Below are positions 1-4,270 of a stretch of 6,555 nucleotides of DNA, piece by piece. Origin of the DNA: an uncultured Clostridium sp. (GTDB lineage: Bacteria; Bacillota; Clostridia; TANB77; CAG-508). A model generated the notes under the pieces. It worked only from the letters and a program-made list of their open reading frames with translations. It was not told the origin of the DNA and did no database searches. Location of the stretch: NCBI GenBank assembly GCA_947428535.1, contig CANEMG010000055.1, positions 1 through 6,555 on the forward strand, read 5' to 3'. The first letter of the stretch is position 1; each line of letters opens with the position of its first letter. The position numbers and the translations under genes are program-made.

Positions 1-578
1 GCATTTACCAATCCTTTTTTTCCATTGATTTCTATTATAATACTTTTTTCTACTCCAGGCATTGCATATATATTATCATAAATAGGAGCTACTATTTCTT
101 TTCCATCAAAATCTATTAACCCGTATTTTCCATCTTTTTGATACTTTAAAACATTTTCTTCATACCAAACAATAGAATCATCTGTGTTTTCTATGGCTTC
201 TATTTTTTCATATTCTGTAAAAATTTCTTTCCCTTTTCCATCTAAAACTTTTGTTTTATAACTTTCATTATTATAATCTACATCATAAATACATATGAAA
301 ATATCTTTATTGCTATCTGGAACTATTACCATTTCATCATATTCTAATCCTACTACTGTATTTCCTTTATTATCAATAACTCCCCATTTCTCGTTTTCAT
401 AAACTGGTATATATGTTGTAAGTGAAGAAACATCTTTTGTTTGTTTTTCCTTAGGAGTTAGTAGTTTTTTTAATGAAATTACCATCATAATAATTACAAT
501 TATTGCAATTATTGTTGCAAATACTTTTTTTACATTTAGCTTTGGTGTATCATTTGCTCTTCTTCCTCTTCTACTCAT
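1..578 (-). CDS. WG-repeat membrane protein, N-terminal part (runs off the window)
   Basis: This gene encodes a membrane-anchored protein of unknown function with WG (beta-propeller-like) repeats; the 192 residues visible are only its N-terminal part. A basic N-terminus (MSRRGRR) precedes one hydrophobic segment at about residues 19-36, so the rest probably lies outside the membrane. Repeats follow: WGVIDNKG with a trailing LEYDEM (about 65-83), a degenerate unit (about 112-126), YGLIDFDGKEIVAPIYDNI (about 152-170) and the start of another (KKGLVNA, about 187 on). WG repeats are common in Firmicutes surface proteins and are thought to bind ligands or proteins; no specific role can be assigned. 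The ATG at 578 is chosen because GGAGG lies 5 nt upstream. It is on the same strand as rsmI, but a terminator and its own promoter separate them, so it is probably a separate unit. It has no in-frame CGG codon. Confidence 0.87.
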   Translation of the reverse strand, partial: MSRRGRRANDTPKLNVKKVFATIIAIIVIIMMVISLKKLLTPKEKQTKDVSSLTTYIPVYENEKWGVIDNKGNTVVGLEYDEMVIVPDSNKDIFICIYDVDYNNESYKTKVLDGKGKEIFTEYEKIEAIENTDDSIVWYEENVLKYQKDGKYGLIDFDGKEIVAPIYDNIYAMPGVEKSIIIEINGKKGLVN

Positions 579-584
579 TTAAAC

Positions 585-589
585 CTCCA
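585..589 (-). promoter_or_regulatory. Ribosome binding site of the WG-repeat gene
   Basis: GGAGG on the minus strand, 5 nt before the ATG at 578. A small 5-bp hairpin (ATCTT/AAGAT with a TTT loop) lies immediately upstream and overlaps the approach to this site. Confidence 0.8.
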
Positions 590-615
590 TCTTAAAAAGA
601 TTTTTTCACATGTAC

Positions 616-644
616 ACTATATCATTTTAAGACAAAAAAAACAA
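616..644 (-). promoter_or_regulatory. Predicted sigma-A promoter of the WG-repeat gene
   Basis: On the minus strand, TTGTTT (639-644) is separated by 17 nt from TATAGT (616-621). Transcription would start near 609, giving a leader of about 30 nt. The spacing is ideal; the -35 is a moderate match lying next to a run of eight T. An independent promoter fits the terminator that follows rsmI just upstream. Confidence 0.6.
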
Positions 645-683
645 TACATTGCATTAATAATTCTTATTTTGTCCATTTTCTAA

Positions 684-725
684 AATAATAAAGACAGAAA
701 AATAAAATTTTCTGCCTTTATTATT
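684..725 (-). terminator. Rho-independent terminator of the trmN6-rsmI operon
   Basis: An 18-bp inverted repeat pairs 684-701 with 708-725 around a 6-nt loop. The only imperfection (694/715) becomes a G-U pair in the minus-strand RNA. A U-rich stretch follows on the minus strand, interrupted by A. The stem includes the rsmI stop codon (721-723), so the terminator starts inside the coding region. Confidence 0.75.
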
Positions 726-1555
726 TATTTAAAAAATATTGATATATTTCATTTTTGCTAACATTCCTATCTTTTGCAATTTGTTTTATAATATCTTTTT
801 TACTAAGTCCTTGTTTTTCATATGTTTCATAATGTTTTTCTAAAGGCAATTCATTTATCTTTGTAAGCTTTATATCTTTTTCTGATTCTGAACTCCCTTC
901 TATTAAAATAACAAATTCACCTTTTATCTCATCTATTCTCTCCAAAATGTTACTTACATTATCTCTAATAAATTCTTCATGAATTTTTGTTATTTCTCTA
1001 GCTAAAACTATTTTTCTATCACCCAAAATTTCTAGAATACATTCTAATGTACCTTTTAATTTATGTGGCGCTTCATATAAAATTAAAGTTTTTGTTTCGT
1101 ATTTTATTTCTTCTAGTTTTTCTTTTTTTTCTTTTTTTATAGCTGATAAAAAGCCAATAAAACAAAATTCTCTCGTAGATAAACCAGATACTATTAACGC
1201 ATTTATTAATGCACATGCTCCAGGAATTGGAACTATTTCTATATCATTTTCTATTGCAGATTTTACAATTTCTTCACCTGGATCTGATATTCCGTGGAGT
1301 TCCTGCATCTGAAACAACAGCAACATTCCTTCCTTCTAATAACTTCTCTATTAAAATTTCACTTTTGGTTTTTTCGTTTTGTTTATAATAACTAATTAGT
1401 GGTTTAGATATTTCAAAATGATTTAATAATCCTAAAGTATGTCTGGTATCTTCTGCTGCTATTAAATCTACTTCTTTTAATACTTTTAAAGCTCTTAAAG
1501 TAATGTCTTCTAAATTTCCTATTGGTGTTGCTACTAAATATAATTTTCCAGCCAT
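721..1555 (-). CDS. rsmI: RsmI, 16S rRNA C1402 2'-O-ribose methyltransferase, split by a +1 frameshift at CGG
   Basis: RsmI uses S-adenosylmethionine to methylate the ribose of C1402 in 16S rRNA in the decoding centre. The N-terminal part reads [28 protein letters not shown] and VSDAGTP; the frame then breaks. The +1 frame continues with [32 protein letters not shown] and a C-terminal helical region, all in the family's order. Joining the frames gives 277 residues, the usual RsmI length. The break lies after Pro87 (CCA, 1295-1297). One extra C (coding strand, position 1294) makes the next codon CGG, and the zero frame ends at TGA after 93 residues. Skipping the C gives GGA, the conserved glycine of TPGISDPG. 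Nearly 190 intact codons downstream argue against an old pseudogene. The ATG at 1555 has GAGG 5 nt upstream. It is cotranscribed with trmN6. The alternatives are a recent mutation or a sequencing error. Confidence 0.92.
1291..1297 (-). other. Frameshift site in rsmI: CCA C GGA
   Basis: Read on the minus strand, the zero frame is CCA CGG AAT ATC and reaches TGA three codons later, after AGA TCC AGG. Skipping the C at 1294 gives CCA GGA ATA TCA, which encodes the family motif P-G-I-S. There is no homopolymer at the site. The P-site codon CCA cannot re-pair well after a +1 slip (CAC), so any programmed event would rely on out-of-frame reading of GGA at the A site rather than on tRNA slippage. 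This mechanism is inference. Confidence 0.85.
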
Positions 1556-1560
1556 ATATA

Positions 1561-1570
1561 CCTCTTCCTA
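1561..1570 (-). promoter_or_regulatory. rsmI ribosome binding site overlapping the trmN6 stop codon
   Basis: The minus-strand sequence TAGGAAGAGG contains both the trmN6 stop (TAG, 1568-1570) and the purine-rich Shine-Dalgarno of rsmI, whose GAGG ends 5 nt before the ATG. The intergenic gap is only 12 nt, so coupled translation of the two genes is likely. Confidence 0.75.
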
Positions 1571-2302
1571 TTTTTTATTATATATTTCTAAAATTTCATC
1601 TGTATATTCTCCATCTTCTTTATATATTACAAGTGGATTATCTATTTTTAAAAATTTATTTGCGTTTTTTACACATCTTATTAAAATTAGTATTGGTTTT
1701 TCATTTGTTTTTGAATGTACAAACCTTATATTTTTAGGCTCTATTTTATATTTTCTAAGTAAGCACATTATATCTACTAGCCTCTCAGCTCTGTGTACCA
1801 TATAAAATTCACCTTTATCTTTTAATAACTTACTAGATTTCTCTATTACATCTTCTAATGTACATTTTACCTCATGCCTAGATATAAGTTGCTTTCTATC
1901 TAGACTTTTTACTCCTGTTTCTGCTTTTTTATATGGAGGATTTGTAACTATTACATCATATTTGTTTTTTTCTAAAATGCTAAATATATTATTTATGTCT
2001 TCATTTACTATCTCTATTTTATCATTTAATCCGTTTAAGTCTACACTTCTTTTTGCCATATTTGCTACTTCTTCTTGTATTTCTATTCCATATATCTTTT
2101 TTAGTTTCGTTTTCTTTGCCAATAATAAAGCAATTATTCCTGTTCCTGTTCCTATATCTATTACAGTACAATCATTCCTTATTTTTTTAGCATAATCAGA
2201 TAAAAGTATACTATCTATTCCAAAACAGAAACCTTTTTTATTTTGAATTATTTTAAGATTTTTATATTCCAAATCATCTATTCTCTCATCTTCTAATAAC
2301 AA
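1568..2302 (-). CDS. trmN6: TrmN6/YabB family tRNA1(Val) (adenine37-N6)-methyltransferase
   Basis: This is a 244-residue class I SAM-dependent methyltransferase of the TrmN6/YabB family, which methylates N6 of A37 in tRNA1(Val). Visible motifs are KGFCFGIDSILLSDYA (about 23-38), the SAM-binding loop DIGTGTG (49-55), acidic motif II YGIEI (71-75), and the catalytic NPPY (121-124) typical of N6-adenine methyltransferases. The length matches the family. The start is a TTG at 2300-2302: a perfect AGGAGG lies 8 nt upstream, and no in-frame ATG occurs near the N-terminus. The next gene is rsmI, 12 nt downstream. In Bacillus subtilis yabB and rsmI (yabC) are likewise close neighbours, separated by yazA, which is absent here. 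The two enzymes form an RNA-modification operon driven by the promoter just upstream. The assignment is by motif and synteny; the exact tRNA target is inferred. Confidence 0.92.
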   Translation of the reverse strand: MLLEDERIDDLEYKNLKIIQNKKGFCFGIDSILLSDYAKKIRNDCTVIDIGTGTGIIALLLAKKTKLKKIYGIEIQEEVANMAKRSVDLNGLNDKIEIVNEDINNIFSILEKNKYDVIVTNPPYKKAETGVKSLDRKQLISRHEVKCTLEDVIEKSSKLLKDKGEFYMVHRAERLVDIMCLLRKYKIEPKNIRFVHSKTNEKPILILIRCVKNANKFLKIDNPLVIYKEDGEYTDEILEIYNKK

Positions 2303-2310
2303 TTCTTTCT

Positions 2311-2316
2311 CCTCCT
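2311..2316 (-). promoter_or_regulatory. Ribosome binding site that fixes the TTG start of trmN6
   Basis: A perfect AGGAGG on the minus strand lies 8 nt before the TTG at 2302. It is the main evidence for the non-ATG start. Confidence 0.85.
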
Positions 2317-2327
2317 ATAACTATTCT

Positions 2328-2356
2328 ATTGTAGCATTTTTATTTGAATTTATCAA
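2328..2356 (-). promoter_or_regulatory. Sigma-A promoter of the trmN6-rsmI operon
   Basis: On the minus strand, TTGATA (2351-2356) is followed after exactly 17 nt by TACAAT (2328-2333). Both hexamers match the consensus at five of six positions. The start point would be near 2321, giving a leader of only about 18 nt before the TTG codon. It lies just after the terminator of the upstream GerMN gene, so the operon is independently expressed. Confidence 0.82.
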
Positions 2357-2380
2357 GAAAGCTGATTTTCTACTTCTTCT

Positions 2381-2418
2381 AAAAAAAAAATATAGACCTT
2401 AAAAACTAAGGCCTATAT
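2381..2418 (-). terminator. Rho-independent terminator of the GerMN gene
   Basis: An 11-bp inverted repeat pairs 2390-2400 with 2408-2418 around a 7-nt loop. The single mismatch on the plus strand becomes a G-U pair in the minus-strand RNA. Ten A on the plus strand (2381-2390) give a run of ten U in the transcript, starting at the base of the stem. It separates the GerMN gene from the trmN6 promoter and lies about 135 nt after the GerMN stop codon. Confidence 0.88.
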
Positions 2419-2515
2419 TACATATGATTTTATATTGTTTTATAGTTTTTTATAATTATAACACTTTCCGTTATAAATCCTAGCATTTTCCTTTAGGAAC
2501 TCTTATTTTCAAGCT
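2419..2515 (-). other. 3' untranslated region of the GerMN gene, no gene seen
   Basis: This AT-rich stretch lies between the second in-frame stop after the GerMN gene and its terminator. It contains only weak dyads, for example TATAAC/GTTATA around 2456-2474 and TTCC/GGAA near 2493-2504. I see no convincing gene or known RNA motif. Confidence 0.5.
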
Positions 2516-2551
2516 TTACTCTATTATTTCATTACTAGTTTGATTAGATGT
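2516..2551 (-). other. Cut-off continuation of the GerMN repeat tail
   Basis: Directly after the TAA of the GerMN gene (2552-2554), the same frame continues for 11 codons as TSNQTSNEIIE and ends at a second stop, TAA at 2516-2518. These codons extend the SNQ/SNE repeat of the protein's tail, so they were probably coding until recently. Confidence 0.8.
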
Positions 2552-2622
2552 TTAATTACTTATTTCATTAGAAATTTGATTACTTACTTCGTTAGATGTT
2601 TGATTACTTGTTTCGTTTTTTG
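2539..2622 (-). repeat. 24-bp tandem repeat encoding a Ser-Asn-Glu/Gln tail
   Basis: Imperfect tandem units of 24 bp lie at 2551-2574, 2575-2598 and 2599-2622, with a partial 12-bp unit at 2539-2550. Each full unit starts on the plus strand with TTTGATTAC or TTTAATTAC, and eight codons encode a pattern such as SNEVSNQI. Slippage in such an array readily changes tail length. Position 2554 is G in the other units and A in this one, which turns CAA into TAA on the coding strand. Confidence 0.85.
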
Positions 2623-3112
2623 AATCAGTATTGCTTTCATTGTTTTCTTCTCCTTCTATTAAAACATTAACACTTATTACTTCTGTTAGTTGAGTTAATG
2701 TACTACTTACCGAATCTGTTATATCTTTTCTCTTATTTTCATCTAAATTTTCAGCAAGTTCTTTACTAAATTTTACTGTTACACATCCATTTTCAAATTT
2801 TATATCTAATATTGTTACGTTTTCTGCTATTACTCTTTCATAATTGCTGTTTTCTGGTCCTTGTAATAATAAATTTAATATCTGACCATACGGATCTTTT
2901 AACAAATCTTTTGAATCGATCAACCTTGTTTCTTTAGCTAATTCTCCTGTCTCTTTGTTTTTAAAGTATAGTGTAACTATTGTTTTTCTAAGTTCTACAT
3001 CTTCTATCTCTGTTTCTGGTGTATACTCTGTTTCCACACTTACATTTGATACAATAAATATACTTAACACTACAATAATAAAAACTACTATTAAAATTAT
3101 CCATTTTTGCAT
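2552..3112 (-). CDS. Membrane-anchored GerMN-domain protein (sporulation/germination-type)
   Basis: This 186-residue protein has one N-terminal membrane segment (about 5-24) and no lipobox cysteine, so it is probably held as a signal anchor with the rest outside the membrane. A GerMN-like domain follows at about 44-150: TIVTLYF (44-50), a charged stretch including TRLID, LLQGP (82-86), then the NVTILDIKFENGCVTVKFSK strand pair. GerMN domains occur in GerM and other sporulation, germination and cell-envelope proteins of Firmicutes; the role here is unknown. The tail (about 152-186) is hydrophilic and repetitive, built from Ser-Asn-Gln/Glu units. The ATG at 3112 has AGGAGG 7 nt upstream. The stop is probably recent: the repeat continues in frame beyond it for 11 codons. 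I see no convincing promoter in the AT-rich region upstream. It is transcribed divergently from hlyIII and ends with its own terminator. Confidence 0.83.
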   Translation of the reverse strand: MQKWIILIVVFIIVVLSIFIVSNVSVETEYTPETEIEDVELRKTIVTLYFKNKETGELAKETRLIDSKDLLKDPYGQILNLLLQGPENSNYERVIAENVTILDIKFENGCVTVKFSKELAENLDENKRKDITDSVSSTLTQLTEVISVNVLIEGEENNESNTDSKNETSNQTSNEVSNQISNEISN

Positions 3113-3119
3113 AGCTTTT

Positions 3120-3125
3120 CCTCCT
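3120..3125 (-). promoter_or_regulatory. Ribosome binding site of the GerMN gene
   Basis: AGGAGG on the minus strand, 7 nt before the ATG at 3112. It supports that start. Confidence 0.8.
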
Positions 3126-3182
3126 TTGTAAATACTATTCTTAAAAAGTATTATTTATTCATCAAATTTATAAACATCCTAT

Positions 3183-3199
3183 CTAGTTTTTATAACTAG
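3183..3199. repeat. Short inverted repeat in the divergent intergenic region
   Basis: CTAGTT (3183-3188) and AACTAG (3194-3199) form a perfect 6-bp dyad around TTTAT, followed on the plus strand by a T-rich run. It resembles a small terminator or an operator, but no plus-strand gene lies before it. It sits between the divergent GerMN and hlyIII genes. Its function is unknown. Confidence 0.4.
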
Positions 3200-3225
3200 T
3201 TTTTCTTCTTTTTATTATTATGTCA

Positions 3226-3254
3226 TTGACTATAATATGAACTTATAGTATTAT
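3226..3254 (+). promoter_or_regulatory. Sigma-A promoter of hlyIII
   Basis: TTGACT (3226-3231) and TATTAT (3249-3254) are separated by 17 nt. Each matches the consensus at five of six positions. Transcription would start near 3261, about 24 nt before the ATG. The region is very AT-rich, so other -10 boxes are possible. Confidence 0.7.
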
Positions 3255-3284
3255 TATATATATTATATTTGAAAGGAATTGATT

Positions 3285-3945
3285 ATGGCAAAAGTTAGAG
3301 ATTTAGTTAGCGGATTAACCCATTGTATTGGAGCAGGATTATCTTTGGTTGGGCTTGTTGTTTTAATTGTATTTGCTGCCATATGGGGAGATGCTTTTGA
3401 TGTTGTATCTTTTACAATATTTGGTGTAGGTCTTTTTTTAATGTACCTTTTTAGCACATTATATCATTGGCTAAATATTGGTAGTAAAGGATTAAATGTA
3501 TTTAGAAAATTTGATCATATAATGATTTACATTTTAATAGCAGCTAGTTATACACCTATTTGTTTAGGTCCATTACGTGGTCCTTGGGGGTGGAGTATAT
3601 TTGGTATTGTATGGGGACTTGCTGTTTTAGGAACTATACTAACATCTGTTTGGATTAAAGCCCCAAGAGCACTTACAACTTCAATTTATGTTATGATGGG
3701 GTGGATAGTATTAATTGCCATCATACCTCTAGTACAAGTATTTAAAGAAGCAAATTTATTATATAGTTTACTATGGCTTTTAATTGGTCGGCATATTTTA
3801 TACAATTGGAGGTTTAATATATGCATTCAAATGGCCTAAAATAAATTTCAAGCATTTTGGATTTCACGAAATTTTTCATATATTTGTAATGTTAGGAAGT
3901 GCTTGCCAGTATTTCTTTATACTACTTTATGTTTTAAGAATATGA
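3285..3945 (+). CDS. hlyIII: Hemolysin III (HlyIII/PAQR superfamily) membrane protein, split by a +1 frameshift at CGG
   Basis: This is a seven-helix membrane protein of the hemolysin III family, relatives of PAQR receptors that bind zinc; the physiological role in bacteria is poorly defined. Visible motifs are SGLTHCIGAGLSL near the N-terminus, S-x3-H (Ser57, His61 in STLYH), FDH (Asp77, His78) and, after the break, HFGFHEIFH with H194-x3-H198. The frame breaks after Gly168 (GGT, 3786-3788). An extra C at 3789 makes the next codon CGG, and the zero frame ends at TAA (3837-3839) after 184 residues, with an unrelated tail. Skipping the C gives GGC and a family-like C-terminus (GGIFYTIGGLIYAFKWPK) ending at TGA 3943-3945, 219 residues in total, normal for the family. 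The zero-frame product lacks the last helix and the zinc-binding HxxxH. The ATG at 3285 is preferred over the TTG at 3279 because AAGGA lies 7 nt before it. The alternatives are a recent mutation or a sequence error. Confidence 0.9.
3786..3792 (+). other. Frameshift site in hlyIII: GGT C GGC
   Basis: The zero frame reads GGT CGG CAT ATT. Skipping the C at 3789 gives GGT GGC ATA TTT, encoding G-G-I-F, and opens the rest of the family's C-terminal domain. As in rsmI, the zero-frame codon is CGG and the +1 codon is a glycine GGN. There is no homopolymer, and no Shine-Dalgarno-like stimulator or shared flanking sequence is visible. Confidence 0.85.
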
Positions 3946-3955
3946 CCAATTGGGG

Positions 3956-3993
3956 ACGTTAGTTTTTGGACATTTTTGTCCAAAAACTAACGT
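3956..3993. repeat. Perfect 16-bp inverted repeat after hlyIII
   Basis: 3956-3971 and 3978-3993 are exact reverse complements (arms ACGTTAGTTTTTGGAC and its complement) around the loop ATTTTT. It starts 10 nt after the hlyIII stop. No T run follows on either strand, so it is not a classic terminator. The flanking GGGG on the left and the long perfect arms recall REP-like palindromes or the remains of a small mobile element. That resemblance is inference; it could also protect the mRNA 3' end. Confidence 0.8.
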
Positions 3994-4002
3994 ATGTTAA
4001 AA

Positions 4003-4036
4003 AAAACTCTCACAAATAATGTGGGAGTTTTCTTTA
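4003..4036 (+). terminator. Rho-independent terminator of hlyIII (possibly bidirectional)
   Basis: A 12-bp stem pairs AAAACTCTCACA (4003-4014) with TGTGGGAGTTTT (4020-4031) around AATAA, with one U-G pair, followed by TTTTCTTT. On the minus strand the run of eight A at 3999-4006 gives eight U, so the hairpin could also stop transcription from the other direction. Confidence 0.85.
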
Positions 4037-4091
4037 ATAAAAACTTAACTTTTCTTCATAAAATTTTAAGACATTTTGGCAAATATAAACA

Positions 4092-4120
4092 TTGACAAAA
4101 AGTGACAAAAGTTATAAGAT
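4092..4120 (+). promoter_or_regulatory. Sigma-A promoter of the dehydratase-activator gene
   Basis: A perfect -35 TTGACA (4092-4097) is followed after 17 nt by TAAGAT (4115-4120); TATAAG at 4113-4118 is an alternative -10 with a shorter spacer. Transcription would start near 4127, leaving a leader of about 140 nt before the start codon. Confidence 0.75.
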
Positions 4121-4126
4121 ACAAGA

Positions 4127-4270
4127 TATTAGAGAAATAATTTATTATAATTTTTTATATTAATTGTATTATAGAAAACTATAATAAATTATTTTAAATT
4201 GGTTTATAGGTAACCTAAAAAACCTAAATATTAAATAGGAGAAATGTTAGTTTTCTAACATAACAAATAT
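4127..4270 (+). promoter_or_regulatory. Long structured leader of the activator gene
   Basis: This untranslated leader has three visible elements. First is a perfect 15-bp, AT-only inverted repeat (4135-4149 with 4180-4194). Next is a dyad TAGGT/ACCTA near 4207-4217, with a direct repeat AACCTAAA. Last is a 7-bp hairpin right before the gene (4244-4261). CCTA segments upstream could pair with the TAGG of the Shine-Dalgarno. I do not recognise a known riboswitch or T-box. Confidence 0.5.
4237..4261 (+). promoter_or_regulatory. Distant Shine-Dalgarno followed by a hairpin, with a tiny in-frame leader ORF
   Basis: AGGAG (4237-4241) lies 29 nt before the ATG at 4271, too far for normal initiation. 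Between them, ATGTTAG-TTTT-CTAACAT (4244-4261) is a perfect 7-bp hairpin; folding it leaves about 11 nt between Shine-Dalgarno and start. The same sequence also reads ATG TTA GTT TTC TAA, a four-codon ORF in frame with the main gene, though only 2 nt after AGGAG. Confidence 0.65.

Noticed and set aside
1289..1300. Classic tRNA slippage (prfB-like) as the frameshift mechanism
   Set aside because: Neither CCA-C nor GGT-C allows good re-pairing of the P-site tRNA in the +1 frame. There is no zero-frame stop at the site, and hlyIII has no Shine-Dalgarno-like stimulator upstream.
721..1326. The second half of rsmI as an independent gene starting at ATG 1326
   Set aside because: The first 11 residues from that ATG do not resemble RsmI, they overlap conserved coding sequence of the first half in another frame, and there is no Shine-Dalgarno. 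It is better explained as the +1-frame continuation.
1503..2195. Plus-strand open frames at 1503-1805, 1522-1737 and 1962-2195
   Set aside because: They lie antisense to rsmI and trmN6, have hydrophobic low-complexity translations typical of the reverse of AT-rich genes, and lack ribosome binding sites.
2437..2500. An 18-codon ORF on the minus strand (MLGFITES...) in the GerMN 3' region
   Set aside because: It is preceded by AAAGG at short spacing, but it is very short, has no recognisable product, and lies between a stop codon and a terminator; chance is sufficient.
3279..3284. TTG at 3279 as the hlyIII start
   Set aside because: It is only 1 nt from the AAGGA, whereas the ATG at 3285 has the normal 7-nt spacing and gives the typical N-terminus.
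3263..3457. Minus-strand open frame of 64 codons opposite the start of hlyIII
   Set aside because: It is antisense to a well-supported gene, has no family resemblance and no Shine-Dalgarno.
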